A stretch of DNA of 23,404 nt from Phoronis australis (Eukaryota > Phoronida > Phoronidae), in assembly GCA_002633005.1 (NCBI GenBank), contig NMRA01001248.1:1-23404 (forward strand). The letters run 5' to 3'. The notes below the pieces were generated by a model. It saw only the letters and a program-made list of their open reading frames with translations. It did not search any database and was not told the origin of the DNA. Numbering within the stretch: position 1 is the stretch's first letter; every line of letters begins with the position of its first letter. Shown piece by piece: positions 1-9,023 of this stretch. Both the position numbers and the translations under genes were made by a program.

Positions 1-1118
1 AAGGGTTGAATATTTTATGGGTTGTATTGATGTTTTACCAAAAGCAATCCAGTGGACATAAATGTGATGTCATGTGTGTATGAGTCTGTTGGAGGAACCA
101 TTCCACAACTTTTCTGTTCTCTATTGATTACTTATTGTTCAAGCTGACATAGGATACATCCATGTGTTATGGAGAATGAAATTTATTTCGAGTTTGCTGC
201 GCTTTAAAATATTTACAATATAATGACTCTTTAGATCATGTACTCGACCCAGGGCAGCACAGAAGTGCTTCGGTACAACAATTCATGAACCTGTTCATAA
301 TTAATATAAAGTGACCAAGCTTGTATTTGTCAATGGTCAAGCTAGAGTGTACTACTCACGGGTACATTGTTATTGCTGAAATAGTGATCAGATATCCTTA
401 AATAACATCACCCATGTTATTATTGCAGATTATATAACAGACTTTTTGTTATATCCCGCGAGATTTTGAGGAAACTCCTGAAAGTATGTGGAAAGTTGTG
501 GAAGTGCGTAATATTCAGCACTGCAGAATTCTCCATTCAATCTGTAATATTTCACATGGCAGAAATTGAACTGCTAAGTATTAAGAAAATACTAACTGAA
601 CAAATTATCAAGCATCGCAGACAGACTCAGGTTTGGATTAAGAGGACAACTTAGCCTTTCCATTTTCAGATGAATTTGTCGCATTCTGCACCAAAGCCAG
701 TAGCCATTTTTCTTTTTTTGTGATCACCTTCTTTATCTGCCAAACTGTTTCAAGGGTCATTGACAACCTTATCGGTTGTCGGATCTTGTTCAGAAGGCCA
801 TGATTTGCGTTTTTGATGTGTTAAACGTCCACGGATGCAGCTCCTTATTCTTGTGCCAGTTCTGTGTAAATTTGTATAGATGTGACAAAGGCTGAACATA
901 ACCTTTTGGACGGCTCTGACTAAAGAAATTTGGCAAACAAGTTTTTCTCATGATAACGGCAACACAGTTTCATTTTGAGGCATTATTTTTGATGCATTCT
1001 GCGTCTTCTATTATTATGTGCCCACATTGTATTTCTTTCTTTGTATAATAAGAAGTCTGGTTATTAAAAGTTTTATGATGTGGTCTCATTAATCATATCA
1101 ATTCAATGTCACTTCCAG
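1..1118. other. no recognisable gene (AT-rich flank)
   Basis: I recognise no gene, RNA or repeat here. A short open stretch at about 556-654 (+) starts at an ATG and ends in TAG, but it has no recognisable motif and is no longer than chance allows. The last 20 bases form the possible splice acceptor of the next feature. Confidence 0.5.
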
Positions 1119-1232
1119 AAACACCTGGCACCGAAACGTAAAGAATTGGACCAAACCTCTGGAATTGTCGATAAAGCTGGGCGACTTTGTGATGAGGAGA
1201 GTACGACAGCGGGCCCATCAACCCAACATTAG
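1119..1232 (+). CDS. candidate terminal coding exon, 37 codons, unknown protein
   Basis: A pyrimidine-containing acceptor ending in CTTCCAG (1112-1118) is followed in phase 0 by 37 open codons ending at TAG (1230-1232). The peptide starts KHLAPKRKELDQTSG and ends AGPSTQH. It is hydrophilic, with a basic start and a Ser/Thr-rich tail, as is common for disordered C-termini. The same frame is closed by TAA at 1065-1067, so an upstream exon would be needed; I do not find one. The stop codon lies at the left edge of the tandem duplication that follows, so the 3'UTR would be inside the duplicated DNA. I do not recognise the family. Chance is a real alternative at this length. Confidence 0.3.
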   Translation, partial: KHLAPKRKELDQTSGIVDKAGRLCDEESTTAGPSTQH

Positions 1233-2409
1233 GCAACAATAAGATTATGCCTCTCGTAAGAATGTGAGGTGGGCTCAGTTACACAAGTCCTTTACCAATG
1301 TGTTCCAGTCAATAGTGTTACTGACAATATCACATGGAACTTGTGGGATATGAGTTCCATGTTGGACCAATTTACGTCATTACAAACTGTTGTGAACTAA
1401 AAGAACTTAGTCATGAGCGTAAGTACGAACGTGGCATTTAATGAACTTTGAGATTGTTCGAACAAAGTCATTTTGTTTACTCATTTTTTTCCAAATATAT
1501 GTGATGGACAGAAATTATTGGCGTTCAGGGTGTTACGTGTAGGTGTGTAGCGTTTTATTCAACATTTATCATTTGTCATGTTGTAATTCAAGTAAAAGAA
1601 AAGACAATGTGAGACATTCTTTATTGCCATGTGTTACTGGACCTTGTTACCAGCCAAATAAACTTCAGGATATCCTGCTCTCAGCATCATTTTAATTGTG
1701 ACTGGAGGTTGAACATTACATGTATGATCTTGAATCAGAAAAGTTTGATCTGTTTATTCATTGGTATTATACACTTGTCATGCTTCTGTTCATTTCTGTT
1801 ATGTTTCTGCTGCTACAGTGAGTTTCTATGTACTAACAGCTTCTGGCATGTATCACCAATGCTTTTACCATTGCATGCTTGCCAGGGTTGTATGGCACGT
1901 GCCTAACTATGAAGCTTTAATTTTTGCTATTTTATCAAGGAGTTTGTTGGTCATTATCATTGTATATTTTACAGTCCAGTAAAATACGGCTCAGTTCCAT
2001 TTCAACAAGCCTCTGATATTGGGCACCTAGGCTGTCTCTGCAGTAGCTATTCGCGCTCTCTTAGCTTGTTGCTAGGACTTTGTTGTGGTCGTCCTAGATT
2101 TGAGTTCTTGGCTGTATTTTAAAATGCCTTCAAGAGATCTCAGAAGATAAACAAGTTCTTGCTTCCACCGCCTGTTACTGAGTTTGCGACTATGATGGGG
2201 TGGAATATTTATTCATTTTCCTGGACATCAGTGTTTGATGAGAAACTTTTGGATACTTGCGAATAAGTGGATCAGAACCACAAGCTAATTCCTTATAACA
2301 ATGTTGAGTGGTTCAAATCGCTTTTTTTAAATTGATTTACAAGAATATTTATATGAAAGTGCCATTTTTAGTCAACCAGTTGATATTGTGACAGGGTGGC
2401 GACCATCCC
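1219..2409. repeat. tandem duplication, copy 1 (about 1.19 kb)
   Basis: This unit runs from the words CCCAACATTAGGCAACAA (1222) to AGGGTGGCGACCATCC (about 2409) and is repeated directly by the next feature. The copies share long near-identical stretches, for example 1241-1380 with 2431-2570. Copy 1 has two segments that copy 2 lacks: about 449 bp (1381-1829) and about 90 bp (near 2116-2204). The larger one contains a GTAAGT (about 1419) and a CTGCTACAG acceptor-like word (about 1818), but the indel ends do not coincide with them, so this is not a clean intron loss. Short open frames inside do not persist between copies and are not called as genes. Confidence 0.85.
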
Positions 2410-3069
2410 AACATTAGGCAACAACACTTAAAGATTATGCCTCTCGTAAGAATGTGATGTGGGCTCAGTTACACAAGTCCTTTACCAATGTGTCCCAGTC
2501 AATAGTGTTACTGACAATATCACATGGAACTTGTGGGATCTGAGTTCCATGTTGGCCCAATTTATGTCATGTACAAACAGCTTCTGGCATGTATCAGCAA
2601 TGATTTTACCATTGCATGCTTGCCAGGGTTGTACGACAGTACCTGACCAGGAAGGTCTAATTTGTACTATTTTATCAAGGAGTTTGTTGGTCATTATCAT
2701 TGTATATTATACAGTCAAGCAAAATACGGCTCAGTTCCATTTCAACAAGCCTCTGATATTGGGCACTGACACTGTCTCTGCAGTAGTTATGCCCACTCTC
2801 TTGGCTTGTTGCTAGGACCTCGTTGTGGCCATCCTAGATTTGAGTTCCACGCTGTATTTATTCATTTTCCTGGACATCCAGTGTTTGATGAGAAACTTTT
2901 GGATAGTCAGGAACAAGTGGAACAGAACCACAAGCAAAAATTTATGAATAATTCCTTATAACAATACAGAGTGGTTCAAATCGCTTTTTAGAATTGATTT
3001 ACAAGAATATTTATATGAAAGTGACATTTTTAGTCAACTACTTGATGTGCCAGGGTGGCGACCATCCAC
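2404..3069. repeat. tandem duplication, copy 2 (about 0.67 kb, internally deleted)
   Basis: This is a direct copy of 1219-2409, abutting it head to tail. Both units end in the words GGGTGGCGACCATCC. At about 2570 the sequence jumps from the equivalent of 1380 to the equivalent of 1830. Near 2857 it jumps across about 90 bp with TATTT microhomology. About 12 bases near 2936-2947 are present only here. A 118-codon frame at 2459-2815 starts with GTG and is broken in copy 1, so I read it as accidental. Confidence 0.85.
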
Positions 3070-3079
3070 GCCTACATAA

Positions 3080-3540
3080 TAATTAAGAAATATAATAAAT
3101 ATTATCAAGACCGTTTTATGAAGTTTGTGTCCAGAAAAACTTTGAAAAAGTGCCACCATCATGACTTTGGTTGTTAGTGTTAAGTTTGAGCATTTAGACC
3201 TGGCATAGTAAAAACATAATTATACTGTCACATAATCACCATATTTAGTATTGCGATTATTCAAGACTAGCAGAAGAGTACTATGCAGTTTGATTTTCTG
3301 ACTTTTGTGAAATTTGTTCATGCTTTAGTAGTTAGGAGTAGGATGACAATCATCTCATTTAAAGAGTCTACAAATCACGTGATGACCTATAGTTACAAGC
3401 TTGTCTCACTTCCTGTAGTTTTAACACAACACGTCTGCTCAAAATTCTTTTTTTCTTCATTCCATTTCAGTGTAAGTATCGTGTAGTTATATTTGTTTGT
3501 TTGTCTTAGTATAACTTGTAATTGTGCTATTTGTTAAATG
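3080..3540. other. no recognisable gene
   Basis: AT-rich sequence with short accidental frames only. I see no element ends or coding motifs. Confidence 0.5.
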
Positions 3541-3557
3541 GTCCAGCATTGGAAAGT

Positions 3558-3628
3558 AGTGTCGACCAGCCACGTGTATTGTGTGCTGACGTGTGACGTC
3601 ACATCGTCATGTGGCGCGTGACGACACT
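3558..3628. promoter_or_regulatory. perfect CRE palindrome within an imperfect hairpin
   Basis: TGTGACGTCACA at 3592-3603 is a perfect 12-bp palindrome containing the full CREB/ATF consensus TGACGTCA. Around it are roughly co-centred inverted words: AGTGTCG (3558-3564) with CGACACT (3622-3628), and GCCAC (3569-3573) with GTGGC (3611-3615). The arrangement could be a regulatory element or the remnant of a small inverted-repeat element. No downstream gene is visible, so function is unproven. Confidence 0.4.
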
Positions 3629-3629
3629 G

Positions 3630-4470
3630 GTCTACTTGGCTCGGGCAGTCATTGCATGAATGACTTTATGGTGGGCAAAAAGCTGCAAGCCTCACATGTA
3701 AAAACATCACAGTTTCACAAATACCATCATTATTCTTAATTTGAATGGTAAAATTATAAAAGTAGAATGTCAAAGGACTGCTTGAAGGATTGTCTGCTGC
3801 GAGATCATGTAAACACTGCGGTCTGGAAGCAAACATTTCACCTGTGTGTGAAAGTATTTGGGTCGTGCAGTGATTGCTGTCAAATCTTAACGTGTACTGA
3901 AATGTTTGTTATGATATAAACGTTTAATCTGCTCTTGTTCACGTTCTCAGAAAAAAATGAATAAATGGTGCGTACATGTACGTATCTGCACATGCCATTT
4001 CATTGTTAGTGTGACCGTACGAGTACTGATTTAGCTCCATCCCATTGTATTCCAAGTTGAACCGTATCTTCTGTTGCCCCGGTGTCACAAGCTTTTGGTA
4101 AGAACAATTTTGATAGTCAAAGTATTAAGACTGTAAGATACTTTACGTTTGTTTGCTCCGGGTGGCTCATGGTCACGTGTATATTCATGACTGAATGGAC
4201 TGAATGTAATTTGCATATGACCTGACCTACATTTCAGTATAAGTGTTGTGCGCTGACTCGATTTACTCACATTGTGGCAGTGCATATTTGGCGTCAGTGA
4301 GGAGAGCCAGGGAGCGGCAGTATTGAGGTATTTTTCATGGTGTTTTCGTATTTGGTATTTCCGAATTTGCATTTTGTCTGTATCTGTGAGGTTTGCTATG
4401 CATTTTGTTTTTTATTTTTAGAACTGAAACAGAGAAGAACTGTGAAAATGTCAATGAGAAATGTTTCACG
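3630..4470. other. no recognisable gene
   Basis: A 95-codon minus-strand frame (4085-4372) has no recognisable motif and is not called. A T-rich stretch ending in TTTTTAG near 4422 resembles a splice acceptor, but no coding sequence follows that I can support. Confidence 0.45.
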
Positions 4471-4476
4471 TCTCTC

Positions 4477-4482
4477 AATAAA
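4477..4482 (+). terminator. possible poly(A) signal AATAAA
   Basis: AATAAA occurs about 55 bases after an acceptor-like TTTTATTTTTAG (ending near 4422). Together they could mark a non-coding or very short terminal exon. AATAAA is frequent by chance in DNA this AT-rich. Confidence 0.15.
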
Positions 4483-4625
4483 GCTCTTTAAAAAGATGTA
4501 ACTCCTCTTGACTTGCCAAGCACTCACATTGGTTCTCAATAGCACTCACAAGCACTCACAAAGACAATTATTGACTTTGAAAGTGACTAAATATTTGTTA
4601 GATTGCATAATAGAGCGTTCATGTA

Positions 4626-4710
4626 TTACGTCATCAAAATTTGCCACTTTGCCGCTCCTTACCACCTGTCCACCTCTCATTTACGTCATCACAGCCAACC
4701 CCTTATTTAA
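4626..4710 (+). promoter_or_regulatory. candidate promoter: two identical bZIP sites and a TATA-like box
   Basis: The 11-mer TTACGTCATCA occurs exactly twice, at 4626-4636 and 4681-4691, 55 bp apart in the same orientation. It resembles ATF/CREB-type half-palindromes. TTATTTAA at 4703-4710 lies about 12 bp after the second copy and could serve as a TATA box for a start near 4735. A related GTGACGTATC lies at about 4781. I find no convincing coding sequence downstream, so this is a site cluster rather than a proven promoter. Confidence 0.3.
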
Positions 4711-4959
4711 CCAGCTTATGGAATGGGTTTGTAGTTTCTCCGCTTACTTGTTTAGATGTTTTTACGTACATGCAAGTCTAGTGACGTATCAAATCCTAGA
4801 AGCCTGAAATTGTGGGTCCTGGTTTTTGAATGAGTCGCGAGTAGAAGGTGAACAGTTTCACAGCAATGTGCACTGTGGTCATGGACACCATTCAATAAAC
4901 CACGGTGTGTTTTTGTATACTCCGGCAGGGTATGGTGGTGGAGACCCACTCTTAACACG

Positions 4960-6590
4960 AAAGCCTTGCCCCAGGTTTCTAAGCAAGAGTTTCGTGCGTG
5001 GTAAAGTTTCTTAATTGGCTCGTGTTTTGTGGGCGTGTGCCCGAGCTACGGATGTGTTTCCATCCCTGGACTGCCTGCATTGTGATCTTAATACTGCAAA
5101 TAGACAACCTGGGTTTTCAAATATGATCATGACTTAGTTTAGCACTCTAAACAGTATATATGAGTAAGACAGGTTATTAATAGCAGTGCGTAAGTTGCAG
5201 TGGCAGACTTTTAGTGACAACCAACTCTTACAGTTGCTGTGGGCTAATTGTGGTGTACAAGAGACGCCAGAACGATGGGAAAATATCTTGATATAAATAT
5301 CAAACAAGTTACACATCCACATGGGAAACGAAAAAGCAAGTAATAAATACCTCGCACTTTCGTGGGGATTGCACCAATAGGTAATTGTCATTTTTCTGAG
5401 TTGATGATAGGTTGCTGCAGAATGTATTGGTGATTTAATTACGCACTCGCATGGTTATATGCGCGTGAATACTGCCGTTATTTATGTCTGGGAGTCCACT
5501 GTCTATGGATGTATCTTCCACTTAATCCTTGAAGGACTCTCGCAATGAGATTTGGTAGATGTGTTCAGTCCTATGAAGTTGACGACAGACGAAAACGACG
5601 ACATGTATCGAAGTACTATAGCTCTGCCCCCATGGCAATTTTGGTTTTTTACACTTGCCTCCGTATCTTTGGAGTTTTATATTTTTTCAAAAACGTATTA
5701 AAAAGACCATGATGCCTTCCCGTATGCGGCCTACGAATTTGAGTATTGTGCGCCAACTGGTGGGAATTTAAAATTTGAGAACGTTTTTAACGCCCGCATT
5801 CCTAACTGCCAAACTGCTCAAAGGATCTTCATTACTTAGACTGATGAGAAGACCATGCCCGACTATGATGTTCGGACGGATTCGAGTATTTTGGCGACCC
5901 CTGTGGAATTTTTTTGTTTTTTGCTATTTGAAGCAAGGGAGATTGTAGAGTCAAGTTAAGATCACTGCAAGGCTACAAGCTTTACATGTCGACGAAAGTG
6001 CAACAATCCCATCTACTCTCGTCAAGAAATATCCTTAGGGAGAAAGTTTCGGTGATGAGTTCAGTCTACTCATCGCAGTAAGTTATCTTGGCAACCTGGG
6101 AAAGTCACGATCCGCTGGAAATGCGTTAAGTGTCGGCATGTAACAGACTCCTGCATGGAGGCGTGTGTTGAAATTTCAGATTCTTAAAGGAATATGCAAG
6201 TGTCTTATGGTTACTAATTGATGTAGCAATCATTTTCATAACTTCTGAGATTGTCAGATTAAACACGAGCACAAAAGCATGACGAGACAGGCAACGTTGA
6301 ACAGCCTCACACTTTTACGTAAACAAAACCGTTGACGTCTCCCATTATTGACAATATCTTTAATGCAAAGTGCAAAAAATGTCAAATTTAAGACGAGCGA
6401 ATATATACATTTACATACTGTACACTGGCCACCACAGGCTGTGTTAGAGTTGAACGATAGCTGAGCCGACAATCTGCACACGTTTTAAACGGCGGTGCGT
6501 TCTAGAACGTTTTAGTCGGAGTAGAAGCCGTTTCATTTCCTTCCCTTCTTTAAAGTAAAAAATATCCCAGTTAGTTTGGATTTGAGAGTA
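4960..6590. other. no recognisable gene
   Basis: Only short accidental frames on both strands. Two loosely similar stretches (about 5703-5762 and 5848-5912, both with AGACCATG, a GAGTATT word and a G/C-rich end) hint at an old degenerate repeat, but the similarity is too weak to call. Confidence 0.45.
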
Positions 6591-6650
6591 TAGGGGCCCC
6601 GAAATTCGAATTATCTTACGGGCCTCAAATTTCCTCAATCCGGCCCTATT
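6590..6650 (-). repeat. GGGCCC-containing repeat fragment
   Basis: Read on the minus strand, this starts with a GGCCGGATTGAGG word and later contains GGGGCCCC. The window end (about 23368-23404) has GCGGATTTAGGGG followed by GGGCCC blocks. The shared layout suggests both are fragments of one dispersed repeat family, with this copy more decayed. Confidence 0.3.
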
Positions 6651-6699
6651 TACTCTCGCTTGACTGTAGCAGGGTTGACCCTTGCTATGAACAGTGAAC

Positions 6700-7432
6700 A
6701 TGCACTAACTACGATATGAGTTGGTTTAGTGTCGGGCTACTCCTGAGTTGTTGTAACCGTGTCTCGTGCTCTCCAAGTACATCTCGTATTCTTCTGGCAC
6801 ACTTAAAGCTAGAACATTGTTGGTGCAAAACGATGTCTCGGAGTGCTTTTATCGTGCAGTACTTTTCACTGTCGAGCATTTATAGTCATTGCTGTGTTGA
6901 CAATCCCTGTACATGAAGTTGTGAAAAACCTTCTTCCATTTGTCAGTGTTTTCAATTCTTTCAATTTCGCGGCAATGATTTGAGAATGAAAATTAAGCAG
7001 GCGTTTCTGAGTTCGTATCTGGACTGTAACCGATCTTGAGCAGATATTTTCGACTGAGTTCGAATCAATTAGGCAACGGGTGCTGGTCTTTCATAATTCA
7101 AAGGCTTTTAAAAATGAACTTCGTGCGCTGACTGAGTGTTTCCTTTGGTCGGATGTAATTAACTGAATGTTCTCATTTGATTGGGAAAGTATCACATGTA
7201 CAGCCAAAGGCTTAGCAATATTATTTCTGGAGTTGAATTTTTGAGGAAGGAATTCAGTGTTAACAATACATGTACTTTCTAACTGTAATCTGAACTTGTA
7301 CAAGTAGGCCTATGTAAGACACTGTGAATATGAAAATTTCCATTGATGGTCATCTTTGTCTTTTCGGGTTTTTTTCAAGTTGACTGTTGGCAAGTTGCTT
7401 TTTGAACTTAGTCTCAACATAGACTATAGTAC
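6700..7432. other. no recognisable gene
   Basis: Nothing supportable on either strand. One TAGGCCTA palindrome lies at 7305-7312. Confidence 0.45.
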
Positions 7433-7597
7433 ATGGACCGCCAACTCCGTATACTTTCAATGGACGAAATCTGTGTTCTTACGCACAAGCCCTTACGTCA
7501 TTATTCACTGGCGACACCTGTCTAAATTTTCTGGTGCAATTTCGGGCAAGTACCGTACGTCGTCTGCTAATCATGGTCGGCTGCTTCGTGGCCGGTT
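7433..7597 (+). repeat. left arm of a 7.8-kb-spaced inverted repeat with THAP start codon
   Basis: This arm is matched in reverse complement by 15064-15229. Shared words include GGACCGCCAACT at the outer tip, TTACGTCATTATTCACT near the middle, ACGTCGTCTG just before the start codon, and GGTCGGCTG just after it. Similarity fades outside about 7433 and inside about 7597. The arm ends in the first codons of the THAP reading frame that begins at 7573. It could be the long terminal inverted repeat of a large THAP-transposase element, or an inverted duplication of a gene 5' end. TTACGTCA in the arm is a possible bZIP site upstream of the ATG. Confidence 0.7.
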
Positions 7598-7772
7598 GTT
7601 CAGCCACACAGGCGAAATATAAACGCGTTAGCTTCCATACCTTCCGAAGACCCCATAATCGGCTGTGGGAAGAAAAGCATACATCTATTTTTGTGTTGAC
7701 GTGAATGGCAGTTGTTTCAGCAATAAGACTTTATACATTTGTTCAAGGCACTTTAAAGATGAATGTTTTTAG
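7573..7772 (+). pseudogene. THAP zinc-finger domain, frameshifted
   Basis: THAP domains are C2CH zinc fingers that bind DNA. They occur in P-element-type transposases and in host proteins derived from them. From the ATG at 7573 the peptide starts MVGCFVAGCSATQ, giving Cys codons at 7582 and 7597 (C-x4-C). The family signature FHTF follows at 7633-7644 and an invariant-type Trp at 7666. That frame stops at TGA 7702-7704. A different frame then continues from about 7695 with the second half of the domain, including YICSRHFKDECF. This supplies the C-x2-H pair at 7740 and 7749, and the frame stops at TAG 7770. The Pro expected after FHTF is missing, consistent with small indels around 7645-7660. 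The domain is recognisable but cannot be translated as it stands, unless splicing or sequence error intervenes. No transposase catalytic domain was found downstream before the LTR and LINE. Confidence 0.72.
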
Positions 7773-7789
7773 AGGCTCTGGTAGGCCTA

Positions 7790-8233
7790 CTACTTAATCC
7801 TGTCTTCGCAGATCAATTTTTGTTTTCTCTGGCTTGGTGAAACTTTGGTAAACTTTTTGACGAAAATTGCCCTCTGAATTTCTTCCAAAGGTAGTGACTC
7901 ATGAACTGCTGTCCTTACGAGGAACTTCAGCCATAGTGTAGTTAGAGAATTAACCAAGTTACTCTTCGCTGGTCTTGATCAGACGGCTGGTCTCAGCACA
8001 ATGCGCACATTTGGCCAGGATTTGGATCAGCGATTTCAACAAATTCACATTCGTGCATGTTCAAATAAATAGAACGTGGAGATCGCGTGAACCTCATGGC
8101 GGGAATGTTGGTTTTCTGACTTGTGCGGACTCTCCCATCTAACAATAACGAAATATATATAGTTTGAAGACAGAACCGACAGCAATTCATCTCACATGAT
8201 GTCACGTTTTTCCCCGTGAGTGGGTGGGCGCAG
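7790..8233. other. remnant between THAP relic and LTR; no gene recognised
   Basis: This may be the continuation of the THAP-bearing element, but I see no transposase motif. A 70-codon minus-strand frame (7993-8205) has no recognisable feature. Confidence 0.4.
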
Positions 8234-8300
8234 GTTGTTACAGACCGGTGGTAATAGCTTTCGTTGCGAAGATTGACTGAAGACTGGTTCGAGTTAATCC

Positions 8301-8306
8301 TTTATT
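8301..8306 (-). terminator. poly(A) signal of the LTR-like segment
   Basis: AATAAA on the minus strand lies about 65 bases before the ACA end of the segment. That is where an LTR would end its R region, about 300 bases after the predicted start. Confidence 0.4.
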
Positions 8307-8604
8307 AATCCCGACCGTACGTCCACAAGCCTACTCAAACAAAACGTCCGACGTAATGTCTGTTTATGCTCCAGCCAGTGCTGCAAAGCCTTGACTTGTG
8401 ATGAACTTCTGAGACACGTTCAACAACTGTTACACCCGATTCAATAACCTGCTGTGTCACTGTAGCTGGTTCTCTATTGACTACCGCTGTAACTGCTGAT
8501 TCTCTTCACTGCAACTCAACTGTAGTTCCCCTGATAAACTTTCTTGAACTGGCTTGATCTCACTTGATCTCCCGACTTAATCTGCTTGGACTCAAGTGAC
8601 TTAA

Positions 8605-8639
8605 TCTGACTAACACAAACCCGTGCTTGTGTATTTATA
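8605..8639 (-). promoter_or_regulatory. TATA box and initiator of the LTR-like segment
   Basis: On the minus strand TATAAATA (8639-8632) is followed after about 30 bases by TCAGA (8609-8605), matching the usual TATA-to-initiator distance. Transcription would start near 8607 and run towards lower coordinates. Confidence 0.5.
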
Positions 8640-8652
8640 GCCAAATGCATTG

Positions 8653-8789
8653 TTCTGGAACTTTTCATCAATTCAAGCACATTCTACAACTTTCCTGAAT
8701 CTACTCAACCATTCTACAAATATATACTAGTCTCTAGAATATTCTAGACTGTATTAATCACTGTCATGCTAGAATCTTCTAGAAAGTTC
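8653..8789 (-). promoter_or_regulatory. heat-shock element cluster
   Basis: At 8772-8789 four pentamers alternate exactly as GAA-nn-TTC-nn-GAA-nn-TTC, the arrangement bound by trimeric heat-shock factor. A second site, GAATATTC within a 14-bp palindrome, lies at 8734-8747. A third, TTCTGGAA, lies at 8653-8660. All lie upstream of the minus-strand TATA box at 8632-8639, as in hsp70-type promoters. Confidence 0.6.
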
Positions 8790-9023
8790 CACACTATACT
8801 ATAGTAAACAAATTACATCATCACTGTACTTAACTCAGGGGTCTTGCCAATCAAACAGAATAACAAAACAAAACAATACAACTAAAAATACTGTCAGACC
8901 ATATTCTGACACATGATTAGGAATAACGACCAAACCCCGAGAATTGGCAGAAAAAGAACACCAATCCGAAACTCTAGTGAACTCCGAGCTTCGACGTCAA
9001 AAAACCTCTGAAGCAACCGACAA

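Larger units (their letters stand above)
8234..8911 (-). mobile_element. probable solo LTR with heat-shock-type promoter
   Basis: Read on the minus strand, the segment begins TGTCAGAATATGG (8911 downwards) and ends GGTCTGTAACA (8234), the TGT...ACA ends typical of LTRs. Inside, in order, are phased GAA/TTC heat-shock elements, TATAAATA, an initiator-like TCAGA about 30 bases later, about 300 bases of leader, AATAAA, and about 65 further bases. This is a U3-R-U5 layout. I find no polypurine tract before it, no primer-binding site after it, and no gag or pol beside it, so it would be a solo LTR. No target duplication is visible; the LINE begins immediately on one side and may have destroyed it. 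The alternative is the 5' end of a heat-shock-inducible host gene on the minus strand, but no coding sequence follows. Confidence 0.5.

Noticed and set aside
466-654. 62-codon open frame near the window start
   Set aside because: Non-ATG start, no motif, isolated; only the inner ATG at 556 would be usable and it yields 32 codons.
1381-1829. intron lost from the second duplicated copy (retroposition)
   Set aside because: GTAAGT and CTGCTACAG words lie inside the missing block, but the block ends do not fall on them, so a simple deletion or insertion fits better.
2459-2815. 118-codon plus-strand open frame in the second duplicated unit
   Set aside because: It starts with GTG, not ATG, has no recognisable domain, and the corresponding frame is interrupted in the other copy of the duplication.
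4085-4372. 95-codon minus-strand open frame
   Set aside because: No motif, no splice or promoter context, and a length common by chance at this scale.
4752-5014. overlapping short frames on both strands, one His- and Gly-rich
   Set aside because: They overlap each other antisense, are short, and match no family I know.
7356-7622. 88-codon plus-strand frame overlapping the THAP start
   Set aside because: It runs in a different frame from the THAP domain through its promoter-like arm; the THAP frame has clear family signatures and this one has none.
8605-8789. true hsp70 gene promoter
   Set aside because: No HSP70 coding sequence follows on the minus strand; TGT...ACA ends and a poly(A) signal inside the segment favour an LTR.
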